The translations under genes were made by a program, and so were the position numbers. Of a stretch of 64,000 nt of DNA, positions 21,911-33,650 are shown one piece after another. The notes beneath the pieces are model-generated. The model was not told the origin of the DNA. It saw only the letters and a list, made by a program, of their open reading frames with translations, and ran no database searches. The first letter of the stretch is position 1, and every line of letters begins with the position of its first letter. The DNA is from Rhineura floridana. Lineage: Eukaryota; Chordata; Lepidosauria; Squamata; Rhineuridae. The stretch covers positions 180,758,373 to 180,822,372 of the forward strand of contig NC_084482.1 in assembly GCF_030035675.1 (NCBI RefSeq), read 5' to 3'.

Positions 21911-22259
21911 ATCCTGGGAACTATAGTTTGTTAAGAATGCTGAGAGTTGTTAGGAGACTCCTGTTTTCCTGACAGGGCTACATTTATTATCTACCTCCAG
22001 CCTTGCCTCTTGGACATAACAAGTGGTTTAGGGCTCCTTCAGATGACCTGTTTATTCAGCATTGATCATGATTTGCTTCCAAAAGGCTTACACAATGGCT
22101 AGGCTATGCCCTGTCTTTATTGAGCATTTGTTCTGATTTGTTTATAGGGCAGTTAAATGACAATGAGCATTCATCTTGATTTGTTTGCAGGGACATTACA
22201 TGTCCTCATGAATCATTTGTTCATCCCACACTTTTCATTGCATTTCCCTGTCGCTTTCC

Positions 22260-24640
22260 TAACTGCAAAAAGCTCCACTGAGAGTATTTGGATTAAAATT
22301 AATGGAGCAAGTAATAAAAGGAATGTGGTGTTTGGAGTCTACTACCGACCACCCAATCAAGGAGAAGATGAGAATGTAACTTTTGAAAAGCAAATTGCCA
22401 ATGTTTCGAGGAGGCATGATGTAGTAGTAATGGGGGATTTCAATTATCCCGATGTCTGTTGGGAGAAAAATTCGGCCAAACACGGCCCCTCCATGAAATT
22501 TCTGTCTTGTGTTGGAGATAACTTCCTCCTACAGAGAGTGGAGGAAGCAACCAGAAGATCAGCTATCCTGGACTTGATTCTAACCAACAGAGATTATTTG
22601 GTGGATGAAGTGGCAGTTACGGGAACTCTGGGGGAAAGTGACCACACCATACTTGAATTCTTGATTTTAACAGAAGCAAAAGTTGAAAGTAGCCATACGT
22701 GCACCCTGGACTTCAGGAAAGCTGATTTTAATAAACTCAGAACAATTGTAAGTGCAGTTCCATGGCAAGTGACCCTAATGAGAAAAGGAGTCCAAGATGG
22801 GTGGGAGTTTCTAAAAAAGGAAATTCTAAAAGCGCAATGGCAAGCAATTCCAACAAGGAAAAAAGGGGGGGAACAGCAGAAGAAGCCAATGTGGCTTCAC
22901 AAAAAGCTTAGAGATGACCTGAAAACAAAAAAAGACAACAAAAAAGCTTTCTTCAGGTATGTCCATAGTAAAAGGCAGAGAAAAGACATGGTGGCACAGC
23001 TACTCATTGAGGATGGCAAAATGACAACAGATGACAAAGAAAAGGCAGAAGTTCTCAATTCCTACTTTGGCTCAATCTTCTCCCCAAAAAGGGTCTGTGA
23101 CCCTCCCGGGAAACATGAAGTAGAAGGGGCAGGATTGGACTGTGAGATTGATGGACAAATGGTCCAGGAATACCTAATCACTTTGAACTAGTTCAAATCT
23201 CCAGGGCCTGATAAACTGCATCCTAGAGTATTGAAGGAACTGGCTCAAGAACTCTCAGAACCACTCTCTATTATCTTTGCGAAATCATGGAGGACTAGTG
23301 AGGTGCCGGATGACTGGAGGAGAGATAATGTTGTCCCTATCTTCAAAAAGGGCAAGAAGGAGGAACCGGGGAACTACAGACCAGTCAGCCTAACATCAAT
23401 CCCTGGAAAAACTCTGGAGCAGGTTATAAAGCAGTCAATCTGTAAGCACCTTGAAAGCAATGCAGTGATTACTAGGAGCCAACATGGATTTATGAAGAAC
23501 AAATCCTGCCAAACTAATCTCATCTCATTTTTTGATCGGGTAACCTCCCCTGCAGACTGTGGGAATGTTGTGGACATAATATATTTTGACTTCAGCAAAG
23601 CTTTTGACAAAGTGCCCCATGATATTCTGATTAGCAAGCTAGCTAAATGTGGGCTGGATGGAACAACTATCAGATGGATCCACAGTTGGCTCCAGAATCG
23701 TACCCAAAAAGTGCTTATCAATAATTCCTTCTCAAACTGGGTGGAAGTAACGAGTGGGGTACCACAGGGCTCGGTCCTGGGCCCAGTGCTCTTTAACACT
23801 TTTATTAACGACTTGGATGATGAGGTACAAAGCATGGTTATCAAATTTGCAGATTATACAAAGTTGGGGGGAATAGCTAATACCGTGGAAGACAAACAAA
23901 ATTCAAAGGGACCTTGATAGGCTGGAGAATTCGGCTGAAAACAACAGAATGAAATTCAACAGGGATAAATGCAAAGTTCTACATTTAGGAAAAAGAAACC
24001 AAATGCACAGTTATAAGATGGGGGATACTTGGCTCAGCAGTACGACATGTGAGAAGGATCTTGGAATTGTCGTTGATCGCAAGCTGAATATGAGCCAACA
24101 GTGTGATGTGGCTGCAAAAAAGGCAAATGCTATATTAGGTTGCATTAACAGAAGTATAGTTTCCAAATCACGTGAAGTATTAGTTCCTCTCTATTCAGCA
24201 CTGGTTAGGCCTCATCTTGAATACTGCGTCCAGTTCTGGTCTCCACACTTCAAGAAGGATGCAGACAAACTGGAACGGGTTCAGAGGAGGGTAACAAGGA
24301 TGATCAGGGGACTGGAAACAAAACCCTATGATGAGAGACTGAAAGAACTGGGCATGTTTAGGCTGGAGAAGAGAAGACTGAGGGGAGATATGATAGCACT
24401 CTTCAAATACATGAAAGGTTGTCACATAGAGGAGGGCCAGGATCTCTTCTCAATTGTCCCAGAGTGCAGGACACGGAATAATGGGCTCAAGCTGCAGGAA
24501 GCCAGATTTGACTGGACATCAGGAAAAACTTCCTAACTGTTAGAGCCATACGTCAATGGAACCAATTACCTAGAGAGGTAGTGGGCTCTCCGACACTGGA
24601 GGCATTCAAGAGGCAGCTGGACAGCCATCTGTTGGGAATG
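22260..24640 (+). pseudogene. CR1 endonuclease/reverse transcriptase, broken
   Basis: The endonuclease part shows GVYYRPPNQ, the catalytic GDFN at 22433-22444 and SDH at 22637-22645. The reverse transcriptase follows with NYRPVSLTSIPGK, motif A FDFSKAFDKVPH, and motif B SGVPQGSVLGPVLF. The catalytic FADD is changed to FADY at 23846-23857. A TAG at 23189-23191 interrupts the frame once, a frameshift falls at about 23890-23920, and a further break lies near 24536 before the C-terminus. The first 100 bases of the reported open frame (22157-22260) are not CR1-like. It cannot be active because both the frame and the catalytic aspartate are lost. Confidence 0.92.
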
Positions 24641-24727
24641 CTTCGATTTGGATTCCTGCATTGAGCAGGGGGTTGGACTCGATGGCCTTGTAGGCCCCTT
24701 CCAACTCTACTATTCTATGATTCTATT
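22260..24727 (+). mobile_element. CR1 LINE, older copy 3
   Basis: A 5'-truncated CR1 that keeps the C-terminal part of the endonuclease, the whole reverse transcriptase and the 3' UTR, ending ATTCTATGATTCTATT. Its 3' end belongs to the ATTCTATG subfamily, unlike the TTCTTATG subfamily at 1-2349 and 48690-50823. More breaks than in the two young copies point to an older insertion. Confidence 0.95.
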
Positions 24728-24879
24728 GAGCGCTTAGCGGGAGCATCAATATGCCCTTGTTTGTATGTTTGTGTTTAATAAATCAAGAGTCTTTTAAAAA
24801 GTCAACTTCATAATCAATATTCAGTCAAGCCATTTGATACCTGTGTGTTAATATTGTTCAGCCAATCTCAGGCATTAGG

Positions 24880-24985
24880 AGGGGTTGCTAACCTACCTTA
24901 CAGAGTTGTTGTGGAGATAAAATGTATGCCACCTTGAGCTCCTTGGAGGAAAGGTGTGTATAAATGTAATAACAAACAAATAAAT
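24880..24985 (+). mobile_element. CORE/MIR-like SINE 3' part
   Basis: ACCTACCTTACAGAGTTGTT, CCACCTTGAGCTCCTTGGAG and an AATAACAAACAAATAAATAA-type tail. Same family as 19237-19437. Confidence 0.7.
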
Positions 24986-25880
24986 AATCATGGCGATGGC
25001 AATGACCATTTTACAGTGTCAAAGGTTTTTATAAAAATATTTTAACTGGTGTGCATCCTCTTTCACAGCATTTTTATATAATATTTTTCAACATAACAGT
25101 GACTTTCTTTTGTATTTCTAGGACTCAATTTGAAAACTCAATATATTGTTTTCTAATACAACAGTGTACCATGTCATAACCAATCAATATCCAGTGAATG
25201 GAAAATTGCATATTTAGATTTAGATGTATCAGAGACAACTGAATTACATATTCAGCAACTAAAAAATTCATTTCTAAATTAAGAATTGCAGTAAACCTTG
25301 CTTTAAATAAGAAAATAAATCCATATGCAGAAATATATAAAATTGAGGGACATGTTGCATTTAGAGAAATTATATGCAGGAAAAGAGGGATGAAAATATT
25401 CTGTGTGGCTTATAAACTTAATGAAGAGAGAAAGTGTCATAATTCTTCATAAGCAGGAGAAATAGAAACTGCTTTTGAACACATGGTGCATTGTGCATTA
25501 TATAGAAGTATTATGCATACTGGACAGAGAAGGTCAGTGCCAATCAACACGTTGATCTAGCATCATATTATTTTATCTGACTGTTTATTTTAAATTTTTA
25601 AATATAATTTAGATCCCACCCTAAAAAAAAAAAAGCAAGGTGACTTGTGAAATGTAATAAAATGATAATTAACACACAGAAAGGTAAGCAGCCCTTGCAG
25701 GACAGTAAAACATCAGAGATAAAACTCCCACATAAAATGCCTAGGAAAATAAAAACAAAAGTCTTTGCCTGACATCAGAATAACAACAAAGGAAGAGCCC
25801 TTAACAAACTACAGTTGTCATATTAATGGTCATTATAATATTTTTGGAATATCACAGTTCATAGCACCAACAGCAGGATT
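24986..25880. other. No gene recognised
   Basis: A/T-rich. A weak reversed L2-type tail (TTAGATCCCACCC then an A run) sits at about 25575-25660. Confidence 0.35.
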
Positions 25881-26078
25881 TGGCAATTTATTAGGCGACC
25901 CTCTCAAGAGGGTTTTCATGGTAAGCGGTGTTCAGAGGGGGTTTACCATTGCCTTCCTCTGAGGCTGAGAGGCAGTGATTGGCCCAGGGTCACCCAGTCA
26001 GCTTCATGGCTGTGTGGGGATTGGAACCCTGGTCTCCCAGGTCGTAGTCCAGCACCTTAACCACTACACTACACCTAT
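25881..26078 (-). mobile_element. tRNA-derived SINE with A and B boxes
   Basis: On the minus strand a tRNA-like head reads TAGTGGTTAAGGTGCTGGA (A box) and CCAGGGTTCCAATCC (B box, complement at about 26017-26031). A CTGGGTGACCCTGGGCC core follows, then a body with CAGAGGAAGGCAATGG. This is a MIR-like SINE, not a functional tRNA. Confidence 0.8.
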
Positions 26079-26281
26079 CTATCATGTAGATAAGATTTTA
26101 GATTTTAGATCTTTTAAGACTTTGGATTTTAGAACAGAACTAGATCATTCTGATTGATGTATTAGCTAATTTTGTTATTGCAGTTAAATTTACTTCATTT
26201 TTAGTTACTCTGTACAGCTATAGAATATCATACAGCTAACAGCTAGTCTATTAGTTTCTCAATGTAAATGTAATAATGTGT

Positions 26282-26412
26282 GCAGGGCTTTTTTGTGTGA
26301 TGGTGTGCACCTCTTTTTTGGCTGCCCATGGCAACCATTGGGTGCTGGCACCCACAGCACTTTTATCAAGATATACGTACCAGCATCTCATTTTTTTAAC
26401 CAAAAGTAGCAC
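26282..26412. mobile_element. hAT-like MITE (CAGGGCTTTTTT family), copy 1
   Basis: It starts CAGGGCTTTTTTGTGTGATG and contains GGTGCTGGCACCCACAGCAC and CTTTTATCAAGATATACGTA. The sister copy at 30372-30494 has the same order of words. Confidence 0.65.
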
Positions 26413-26467
26413 TGAATGTATGTAATTTCTTACAGCATACAATAAAGAACTTTTGGCGGAAAAAAGC

Positions 26468-26523
26468 TACAGTTCCCAGGATTCTTGAGAGGGGGGTGCT
26501 TTAAATGTGTGATGTGTCTGCAG
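26468..26523. mobile_element. Half copy of GGCCACATC-family MITE
   Basis: CTACAGTTCCCAGGATTCTT followed by GTGCTTTAAATGTGTGATGT, matching the right arm of 51442-51605. Confidence 0.6.
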
Positions 26524-28160
26524 CCTGCATCGAAGAGCCTTTAGATTTGCGAGGGACATCACTTGCAGCGACCCATGCTCTCTCATAGGCCTGTATATGT
26601 CTCCATTTTTTTTAATATCACCCATTTGAAATTGCTCTACATCGAAAATTATTCCTTCAGAAAGCACGCATTCTTACTGAGGTACATTCTGGCACAGGGC
26701 ACAGCACAAACAAGTGGCTGCCCATGGGAAAACGAATGTGTTACTGTCTTCTAAGGTCTTAGAAAGTGAACGTTCGAACTGGCACTGTTCTAAATGTTAT
26801 CAGTTTTGTGATACTTACAGGAGGCACAGACCATGGGACAGTTGTCTCTTTGTCTTCAGTGGGAGGGGGATATACCACAAGCCTCTTGTCAACCTACTTT
26901 TTTCTTTTAAGAAAATGATCTGATTGTGTGTTTCCTCTTTTATTATCCAGCTCACATCTTTATGGTGAATAGAACTGACGATACAGGCAAATTTTGCCTC
27001 AAAAGAAATGCTCTGTTATAAATATAAACACAGCCCCTAGATGGATTTAGGCATGCCAGGAGAACTTGTCTTCTGTTTAATATTCTTCCAAAACCATCTG
27101 GTATCTTACATTCATGGCCAAGAAACACAGTCATTTTATTTCTTTTAGAAGAAGATTCTGCTTCTAATCTCAGACTCTCTTGGGTACTAGTTCACAGGAT
27201 ATTTCAAGCGATACCACAGAGTCTAACTAGAATTGGTGGGTGGTTTGAGTTACATTAGTCCCTATTAGTGGTCCCTGGGGGGGGGGCAGTCATGGTGTGC
27301 CTGATCACTAGCCTAAATGCTCTCTCTTTTTTCTTTGTCATTAAAAAAATTAGGCGGCATATGGGTGAGATGCTGTACTTTCCATTTGCTCTGCACACCC
27401 GTACAAAGCGTTGTTTAAAGCGTTAGCACTCCTACATCACTAGCATTCCACAGCAAACCACAGCAGTGGATTCAACATAGCAAAATGGTGACTATCCTTG
27501 TGTTCAGGTTGCTTGACTGTGAAGAGATTAACTATTCTGAGGGATGAGAAAGGAAGAAGCTCCCATACTCTATCCCAGAATCTGACTTTTTTTGCTATAC
27601 AATAATGAGTGGGACTTGTAACAACATGTTGCAGCGGGAAGTGCTCCTGTTCAGGGTTTTCGCCAGGTCTGTATTTTCCCAGGGTATGCCATTCTGTCCT
27701 CCTCACCCAATTTTCCATCCACCAAAGGCCAGTCAGCATTTCATGCCCAATCAGCACACTCGGTCCTCATTGGGCTGTTTTCCTCCCCTTTGTGTGTGGT
27801 GTTGTTATTTAAAGAGTTTTTGTACTCCTGGAGTTTTCCTGAGCTGATACCTCCCTCTCATGTCTGAATTGTGCTATTTTGGCTTCATCAGGACCCATAC
27901 TAAGAGAATGACTTTCCTAGGAGCATATGAGTTTGCTATCAGCACATATTATGCTGCATAACTCCCATTATAGTCAGATCCTAGTAGCTTCAAGCTGGAG
28001 AACTTCATTGTCTGGTTGACAACGCAGATGAAGAAGGTGGTTCTTCCACCCACCAACACCCCCTGCCAGTCCAGTCATCCTCTCTCATCTCCGTCCCACT
28101 TGCTCGTCTAGGCAGGATGCTCATTTTGCAACACAGTATGCGCAATGGAAGCAGAGGAAT
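26524..28160. other. No gene recognised
   Basis: About 1.6 kb without an identified element. The overlapping plus-strand ORFs at 27605-27847 are short and show no domain. A G run lies at 27281-27288. Confidence 0.4.
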
Positions 28161-28308
28161 CATAGAAGCATAAAATAGTAGAGTTGGAAGGGTTCTATAA
28201 GGCCATCAAGTCCAACCCCCTGCTCAATGCAGGAATCAAAATCAAAGCATTCCCGACAGATGGCTGTCCAACTGCCTCTTGAATGCCTCCAGTGTCGGAG
28301 GAAGAGTG
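28161..28308 (-). mobile_element. CR1 3' end fragment
   Basis: Reverse complement of the ATTCTATG-type CR1 end: AATCATAGAAGCATAAAATA, then GGAATCAAAATCAAAGCATT and GAATGCCTCCAGTGTCGGAG. Similar to 10147-10326 in reverse. Confidence 0.9.
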
Positions 28309-28348
28309 AGGTGGCTCTCTCTTTTTTTCATGGCTCCATACTAAAGAG

Positions 28349-28464
28349 CAGAGCTTGGAAAAGTTACTTTTTTGAACTACAGCTCCCATCAGCCCCAGCC
28401 AACATGGCCACTGGATCGGGCTGATGGGAGTTGTAGGTCAAAAAAGTAACTTTTCCAAGCTCTG
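28349..28464. mobile_element. hAT-like palindromic MITE with perfect 8-bp duplication
   Basis: 116 bp, CAGAGCTTGGAAAAG to CTTTTCCAAGCTCTG, with CTAAAGAG at 28341-28348 and again at 28465-28472. Arms are nearly identical, so it is young. Confidence 0.93.
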
Positions 28465-28472
28465 CTAAAGAG

Positions 28473-30247
28473 ACAGATGGGCTTCTCTAGTTGCAACCCT
28501 TGGAGAGGGCACTCTCCAAGGCAGGGGTGGGCAGAATGTAGATCAGCATCTACTGGTAGGTCTCAGGTGATCTGAAGGAGATTGGCAAAGATTTCTGACT
28601 TCCAGTTCTTTAAAATGTCAAGGAAAAACGTCACGCTAATGTTTTGGGGGATGTATTTTCTACCCCAATGAGATTTCCGATGTATGATATGGCTGATGTA
28701 TGTTGACCCCCAGATAACATTGGTGTCTGTGGTGTCAGAAGAAGTGTGCTTGACAATACTCAAACACCCTGAGGCAGAAAACACATATTCAGAGGAGACA
28801 GAATGTTGCTTTTTGTTGAACTGTCCCTGATCATTTTTCTATGAAAAAACAATGTGATGTTTTTACTTCCCCAATCTGCTAACATTGCCTAGGATAGTAA
28901 ATACACCCCAATACATTTTTGGGCCATTTTATGCCCTGGGTGTTTTTTTTGTTTCCAGAAAAACTGGCTGAAATTTGGGGACGTTGTATGGGTGATAGTT
29001 TGTGACAGTACTTAGAAAGACTACCCTGTAGATCTGATCTATAAAACGCACAACGAAAACTGTGCTAGGGGTAGGTTTTTGCTGAAATGGGGTGGGCTAA
29101 CCTTGAAAGCACTTCTAGCTTACCCTACCCCAGTATGCTCAGTTTATTTTTGGTACTCAAAACAAATTCCTGTACTCCATTCTTTAATTCTAACTTTGTG
29201 GCTTTTGCAACAGGCTCCAGTTGGTGGAGCTTGGCCTTCAAGAAAAAAAAGAAACACAAAGTAGATCCCACAAGCCTGGAGTCTGCCTTTCCCTACTCTA
29301 AGGTAAGCAGATTGTCTGTTGAGGGCTTCATAGGTTAAAATGAACATCTTCATCATTGACCTGACTGGAATAGTAAGTCATCACACATTGTTTTCTCCAA
29401 ACAGAAAAGGAATGTTTTATATAAGTAGGCATGGCCCATGTTCTGAACTGAGACATCAATCCTCTGCTGTGAAGGAAGTCTGCAGAACAGGGTTCCTCAT
29501 TGACAAGGCAGAGGTGACATCCTACAGGAAAGTTTCAACTAGTTTTCTTCCACACTGACAATTTTTGAGATACAACTAGCATATGCCAAATTACTACAGC
29601 AAGTGTGTGGAAAGAAACAACATATCATTCTGCCCGAGGTGTGATAGTTTGAATAACTCCATGGGAAAGTATCAGGTTTGCCCATATTTTATGGTGGTGC
29701 ACAGGTATTAACACTCAGTATATGGCCATTTTCAAAGAAATAAAAATGTATGGAGTTAGAAGTCTGGTCCTCTTGCACTCTGTCACTGATTGATTGTGTG
29801 CCTTTGGATGAGGCATCTGATTGCTGCAGGTTTCCCAGCTGTAAGAGCCAAACAGAACAAAACAAAAAACAACCCATCTTTCCTCTTGGGCTTGTCTGAT
29901 TGATTACTTTATGGCAACATACTTTTATGAAATATTTGATGTAAGAATTCATGACAATAGGGATAAAAACTCTCTGGGCTTATATAAAACCTCCACATTT
30001 CACAAGTCATTTTCTGGCTTGCAGGCAAGAAGCATCTGTTGTTTTTGCTCTTAATTGGGTACTATTTATAATTTTATTGGCAAAAGACACCTGGGCCACA
30101 TTCCAAAATGCACTTGTTCCTGCAGCTTCAGCACCCTGTTATGGTATAATAAGCCTACACTTATTTACTGATGAGGAAAACCACCCTGATTTCAGAGGGA
30201 ATGAACAAGCATGGTGAGAACGCCTCCTGAGATAATGACAGGAGTAG
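28473..30247. other. No gene recognised
   Basis: Long stretch with no repeat terminus that I can place. ORFs near 29079-29338 and 29689-29952 lack any domain signature. Confidence 0.4.
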
Positions 30248-30301
30248 ACTGACCGACCGACCGACCGACAGATAGACAGATAGATAGATAGACAGATAGA
30301 C

Positions 30302-30369
<68 letters not shown>
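30248..30369 (+). repeat. GACC/GACA/GATA tetranucleotide microsatellite
   Basis: GACC units pass into mixed GACA/GATA and then more than fifteen uninterrupted GATA units. The Ser-Ile-Tyr-Leu ORFs on the minus strand come only from this repeat. Similar GATA (Bkm-type) arrays are well known in snakes and lizards. Confidence 0.97.
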
Positions 30370-30371
30370 TA

Positions 30372-30494
30372 TGACAGTACTCACCACTACAAAGTACCAG
30401 CACCTCTTTTTTTTGCTGCCAGCCATTTTGTGCTGGTACCCACTGTACTTTTATCAAGATATGAGTACCAGCACCTCATTTTTTTACCAAAAGT
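30372..30494. mobile_element. hAT-like MITE (CAGGGCTTTTTT family), copy 2
   Basis: Directly right of the GATA array. It shares TACCAGCACCTCTTTTTTTT, GCTGGTACCCACTGTAC and CTTTTATCAAGATATGAGTA with the copy at 26282. Confidence 0.65.
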
Positions 30495-31097
30495 GTGTGT
30501 GTGTGCATCTCAGATCGGCATTGGATAATCATTCAAAAGGGTCTCCAAGGGTAGCTGCACAGTCTGCAAACAATACCATTCAGTGAAATATTAGCTGAAA
30601 AAATGAAATTGCTGAAAAGGCAGAAATACACTGGAAAGCATCCCTAAGCCATTGCGGTTCTTCCTCTGTAATAATCTTCCTCTATAAACCTGCAGCCCTT
30701 CATATGGTTAAAACATCCATCTGCACCACTGAAATTTACAGGCCTCTCACTGTAACAATATGCCAGAAAAGGAATGAGCAAATGTTTCAGCTCAAGGGTC
30801 GCATCTGGGTATGGAAATTGTAGGGCAGGCCAGACATACATTATCACCAGCTCCAAGGATATATCAGGTACCATGAATTATGAATGGAGGAAAGGAAAAG
30901 AATGGGGAATTTTTTGTTTTATTGAAAAAAAAGAACAGTTAAATATAGCTTTCTTGGTACATGAGCTTTTTCTTTTGCATTTCAACTATATTGCTGTATA
31001 CATCAGACAAAATATGCTTTGCAACAACTGCTAAATGTAATGTTACTTAATAAAGTATCTTTCCAACCTGCAGGCTATATTACACTCCCAACTTTAC
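30495..31097. other. No gene recognised
   Basis: A/T-rich. No identifiable content apart from a short GT run at 30495-30504. Confidence 0.35.
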
Positions 31098-31369
31098 CTG
31101 GCACGTTTGTGTCATTGGCAGTCATTCTTCTTCTGTATGCATGAGGCTCCTGGATGCAGACCGAGTATAAGGATTGTCTCCTCTTGGCTTTCCATCCTTG
31201 ACAGGCAGCACAGTCTTGCCAGAGGCAGCTAGCCTCTAAGAAGCATCCACGTTTCCTGCAGGGCAGGACTATACCCCTATCACCTTGGCAACGTGCCTGC
31301 TTCCTTGGGTCTGGCAACTGGATCAGCACATCCAGAAGGGGACATCTGGACTGTCCTTTCTTTGGCGGT
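31098..31369 (-). other. Possible cysteine-rich exon (unrecognised)
   Basis: On the minus strand a 272-nt open stretch encodes about 90 residues with eight cysteines (for example GDRGIVLPCRKRGCFLEASC then LWQDCAACQGWK). It ends at a good donor, CCAG|GTAAAGT (GT complement at 31096-31097). At its start a T-rich tract gives a possible acceptor (GTTTTTTAAG|ACC). That tract lies within a few bases of the 3' end of a minus-strand CR1 (31382-31712), so the acceptor could be partly supplied by the CR1. The phases would be 2 in and 1 out. I recognise no family. It may be a real exon, a decayed one or chance. Confidence 0.25.
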
Positions 31370-31381
31370 CTTAAAAAACTA

Positions 31382-31712
31382 AGAAGAACATAAGAACAGT
31401 CCTTCCAGATCTCACCAAATGCCCATTGATCTATTCTAGCACTCTTTTCTCAGTGGCCAACCATATACCCATGGGAAGCCTGAAAGCGGGACCTGAGTGC
31501 AATAGTACTTCTCCTACTTGTGATTCCCAGCAACTGGTGTTCAGAGATACTACACCCCCGGTAGAACAGAGTTGTTATGGTTAGTAGCCATTGAAAACCT
31601 TATCCTCCATAAATTTGTCTAACAGCTTTTAAACATTACATGGTGTGGTGGTGAATTCTGTAGTTTAACTATACGCTGTGTGAAGAAGTACTTCCTTTTG
31701 TATGTCCTGGTT
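31382..31712 (-). mobile_element. CR1 3' end, older copy
   Basis: In reverse of 2020-2349 and clearly diverged: AAGAACATAAGAACAG, CCAGCAACTGGTGTTCAGAG, TCCTCCATAAATTTGTCTAA and GTTTAACTATACGCTG appear in order. TTCTTATG subfamily. Confidence 0.9.
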
Positions 31713-31859
31713 GAGCTGTGGTCCTGGAGAACATGAAGGGTGGATGTGGCCTATGGGCTGTTGTTTCCCACTAATGTTCTAGAGTGTTCAAAGAATTTCA
31801 CATACTCTGTTTTCTGACAGATCTTACAACATGTAGGCCAGAAAATAATAATATTATTT

Positions 31860-32410
31860 TTAAAATATCACAGCTTTCAGTATTACTACTCCCAGGACAG
31901 CAAGCAGTCACATAAAAATGATAAAAACAAACATCCGACTCTCAGAATAAAAATAAATAAATAAATAAAAGCAGCAAGGCAAAAAAACAAGAATCACTTG
32001 AACCATACCAGCCACAATTTAAATAAGAAGGTCTTTGTCTGGAGCTGAAAAGACATAAGAATAGGCATTGGGCAAACCTTCCCAAGTAGAGCATTTCAAA
32101 GTGGGGCGCAACAGCAAGGAAAGCCAATTCACCACCCGCTTGACCTCAAGCAGTGCTTTTGAAGAAAGATCAACAATGACCTCAGTACATGGGGAGGTTC
32201 ATGCAAATTTTGCAGGTGAGGAGGTGACATTGCAGGCTCCATGGAGGGACCCAGATTCACCTTCAGCCCATGGACCAATGGCTTCCTACCCTGATGTAAA
32301 AGAGGGTGCTTCTTCAGGTACCAAGGTCCTGAGCTATGCAGCACTTTAAAGGTAAGAAGCACCCACATTCTGACTGGTGGCTATTGCAACATTCAAATAC
32401 TACAGAAAAT
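31860..32410 (-). mobile_element. LINE 3' UTR remnant (L2/L3-like)
   Basis: AAAATAAATAAATAAATAAA near 31945-31970 is the reversed tail. The body (GTAGAGCATTTCAAAGTGGG, GGTCCTGAGCTATGCAGCAC) resembles reversed 3' UTR and C-terminal sequence of CR1-superfamily LINEs. The exact family is not certain. Confidence 0.5.
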
Positions 32411-33203
32411 ACAAGCTAACACAATAACAATTTTAAAAAACATTAAATATCGCATCGCTGGAATTGACAGAATGAAAATAGACATGCTTTCACCTCAGAT
32501 TTATAAGAGTGAACCATAATCTATAAATTGTGTAACAAGTTTTCGAAGTCTCCAGTTTTCAAAACAGGGTCTTGCTTGTTCCAATTAGTTTCTACCCCAC
32601 TACACCAAGTCACACACACATACACACATGCATCGTGTAAAACAACTACTGTACACGTACTTTTGTCTGGGAAACATTGGAAGGCACGTGAACCTACTGT
32701 ATTAAATCTAACATCTGCATTGTGCAGACACACACTCCAGCACATGCACTACACTGAATCTCTAAGCACTTTTTGGGAGCAATAAGTTATGGGGAAAACA
32801 GAGAAGTGAAAGCTAGAGGCAGAAGAACTAGCTACTGGATAAGAGTTCGACCATAAATTAAAAACCCTTCAACCAGTACATGATCAAAAGCTTTTGCTTG
32901 GCAGGCAAGCTTTTGAAAATTAAATGTGTGCCAAGAACCTGCAGGTTTTTTGGCTTCCTGACTAGAGCTGAAAATTTGAATGCTGTAGGGTTTACAACAA
33001 ATGTTCTGACACAGTTACTGAAAATATATTTGTAGGAGATAACCATTTCTGTAACAATAAGATGCATTAAATTCAGAAAATAGTAGGAAGCAGCATAGGA
33101 GCACAACCTCGAGTGAACAAGATAGCTAAAGTTAAAAGGTGCAATACCAAGAAAAGTAGATGCACCCAGCTTTCTTTGGATTGTACCCACAGTTTGTAAT
33201 TTA
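32411..33203. other. No gene recognised
   Basis: No repeat end and no coding signature. The small ORFs on both strands at 32520-32785 overlap a CA-rich patch. Confidence 0.35.
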
Positions 33204-33376
33204 GGTCCCATCTGCACTATACATTTAAAGCAGTATTATGCCCCTTTAAACAGTTGTGGTTTCCCCTAAAGGTACGTGGGAACTGTAGCTTGCTAAGGGT
33301 GCTGAGAGTTAATAGGAGAGCCCCAATTCCCCTCAGAGTGGTTTAACAGTCAATCCCTCTTCCCAGGGAACTCTTT
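33204..33376. mobile_element. GGCCACATC-family MITE, left part
   Basis: AGGTCCCATCTGCACTATAC, GGAACTGTAGCTTGCTAAGG and GTGGTTTAACAGTCAATCCC match the left arm and centre of the copy at 18173. The right arm is lost where an L2 remnant follows. Confidence 0.7.
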
Positions 33377-33650
33377 TCAAGTGGTCCATGGGGGACAAAA
33401 TGGGGAACAATTGATGAAATATGTCTCACTCAAGAATGCCTGGAGCTGGTCAGTGACTACCTGCTCAAGAAAAGGGATATTTGTAATTGGTCTGCACCTA
33501 ATCAGATCCATGTCCAAGAAAGGTTTCTTAAGGAGTTGTTTCACTGCTGCCTCTTTTAATCCCCCTGGGGTCACATATCTCGTAGACAGGCATCAATCTC
33601 TTAGGTATTTAATAGCAGCACCTGCAAGCCCAATGGCTGACTTAGAGGGG
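33377..33650 (-). mobile_element. L2-clade LINE reverse transcriptase remnant
   Basis: The minus-strand frame 33574-33377 reads PGGLKEAAVKQLLKKPFLD then RPITNIPFLEQVVTDQLQAF, the fingers region of L2-clade reverse transcriptase. It has no tail, so this is an internal fragment. Confidence 0.75.

Noticed and set aside
30139-30457. SIYLSIYL-repeat ORFs
   Set aside because: Translation of the GATA microsatellite in frames without stops.
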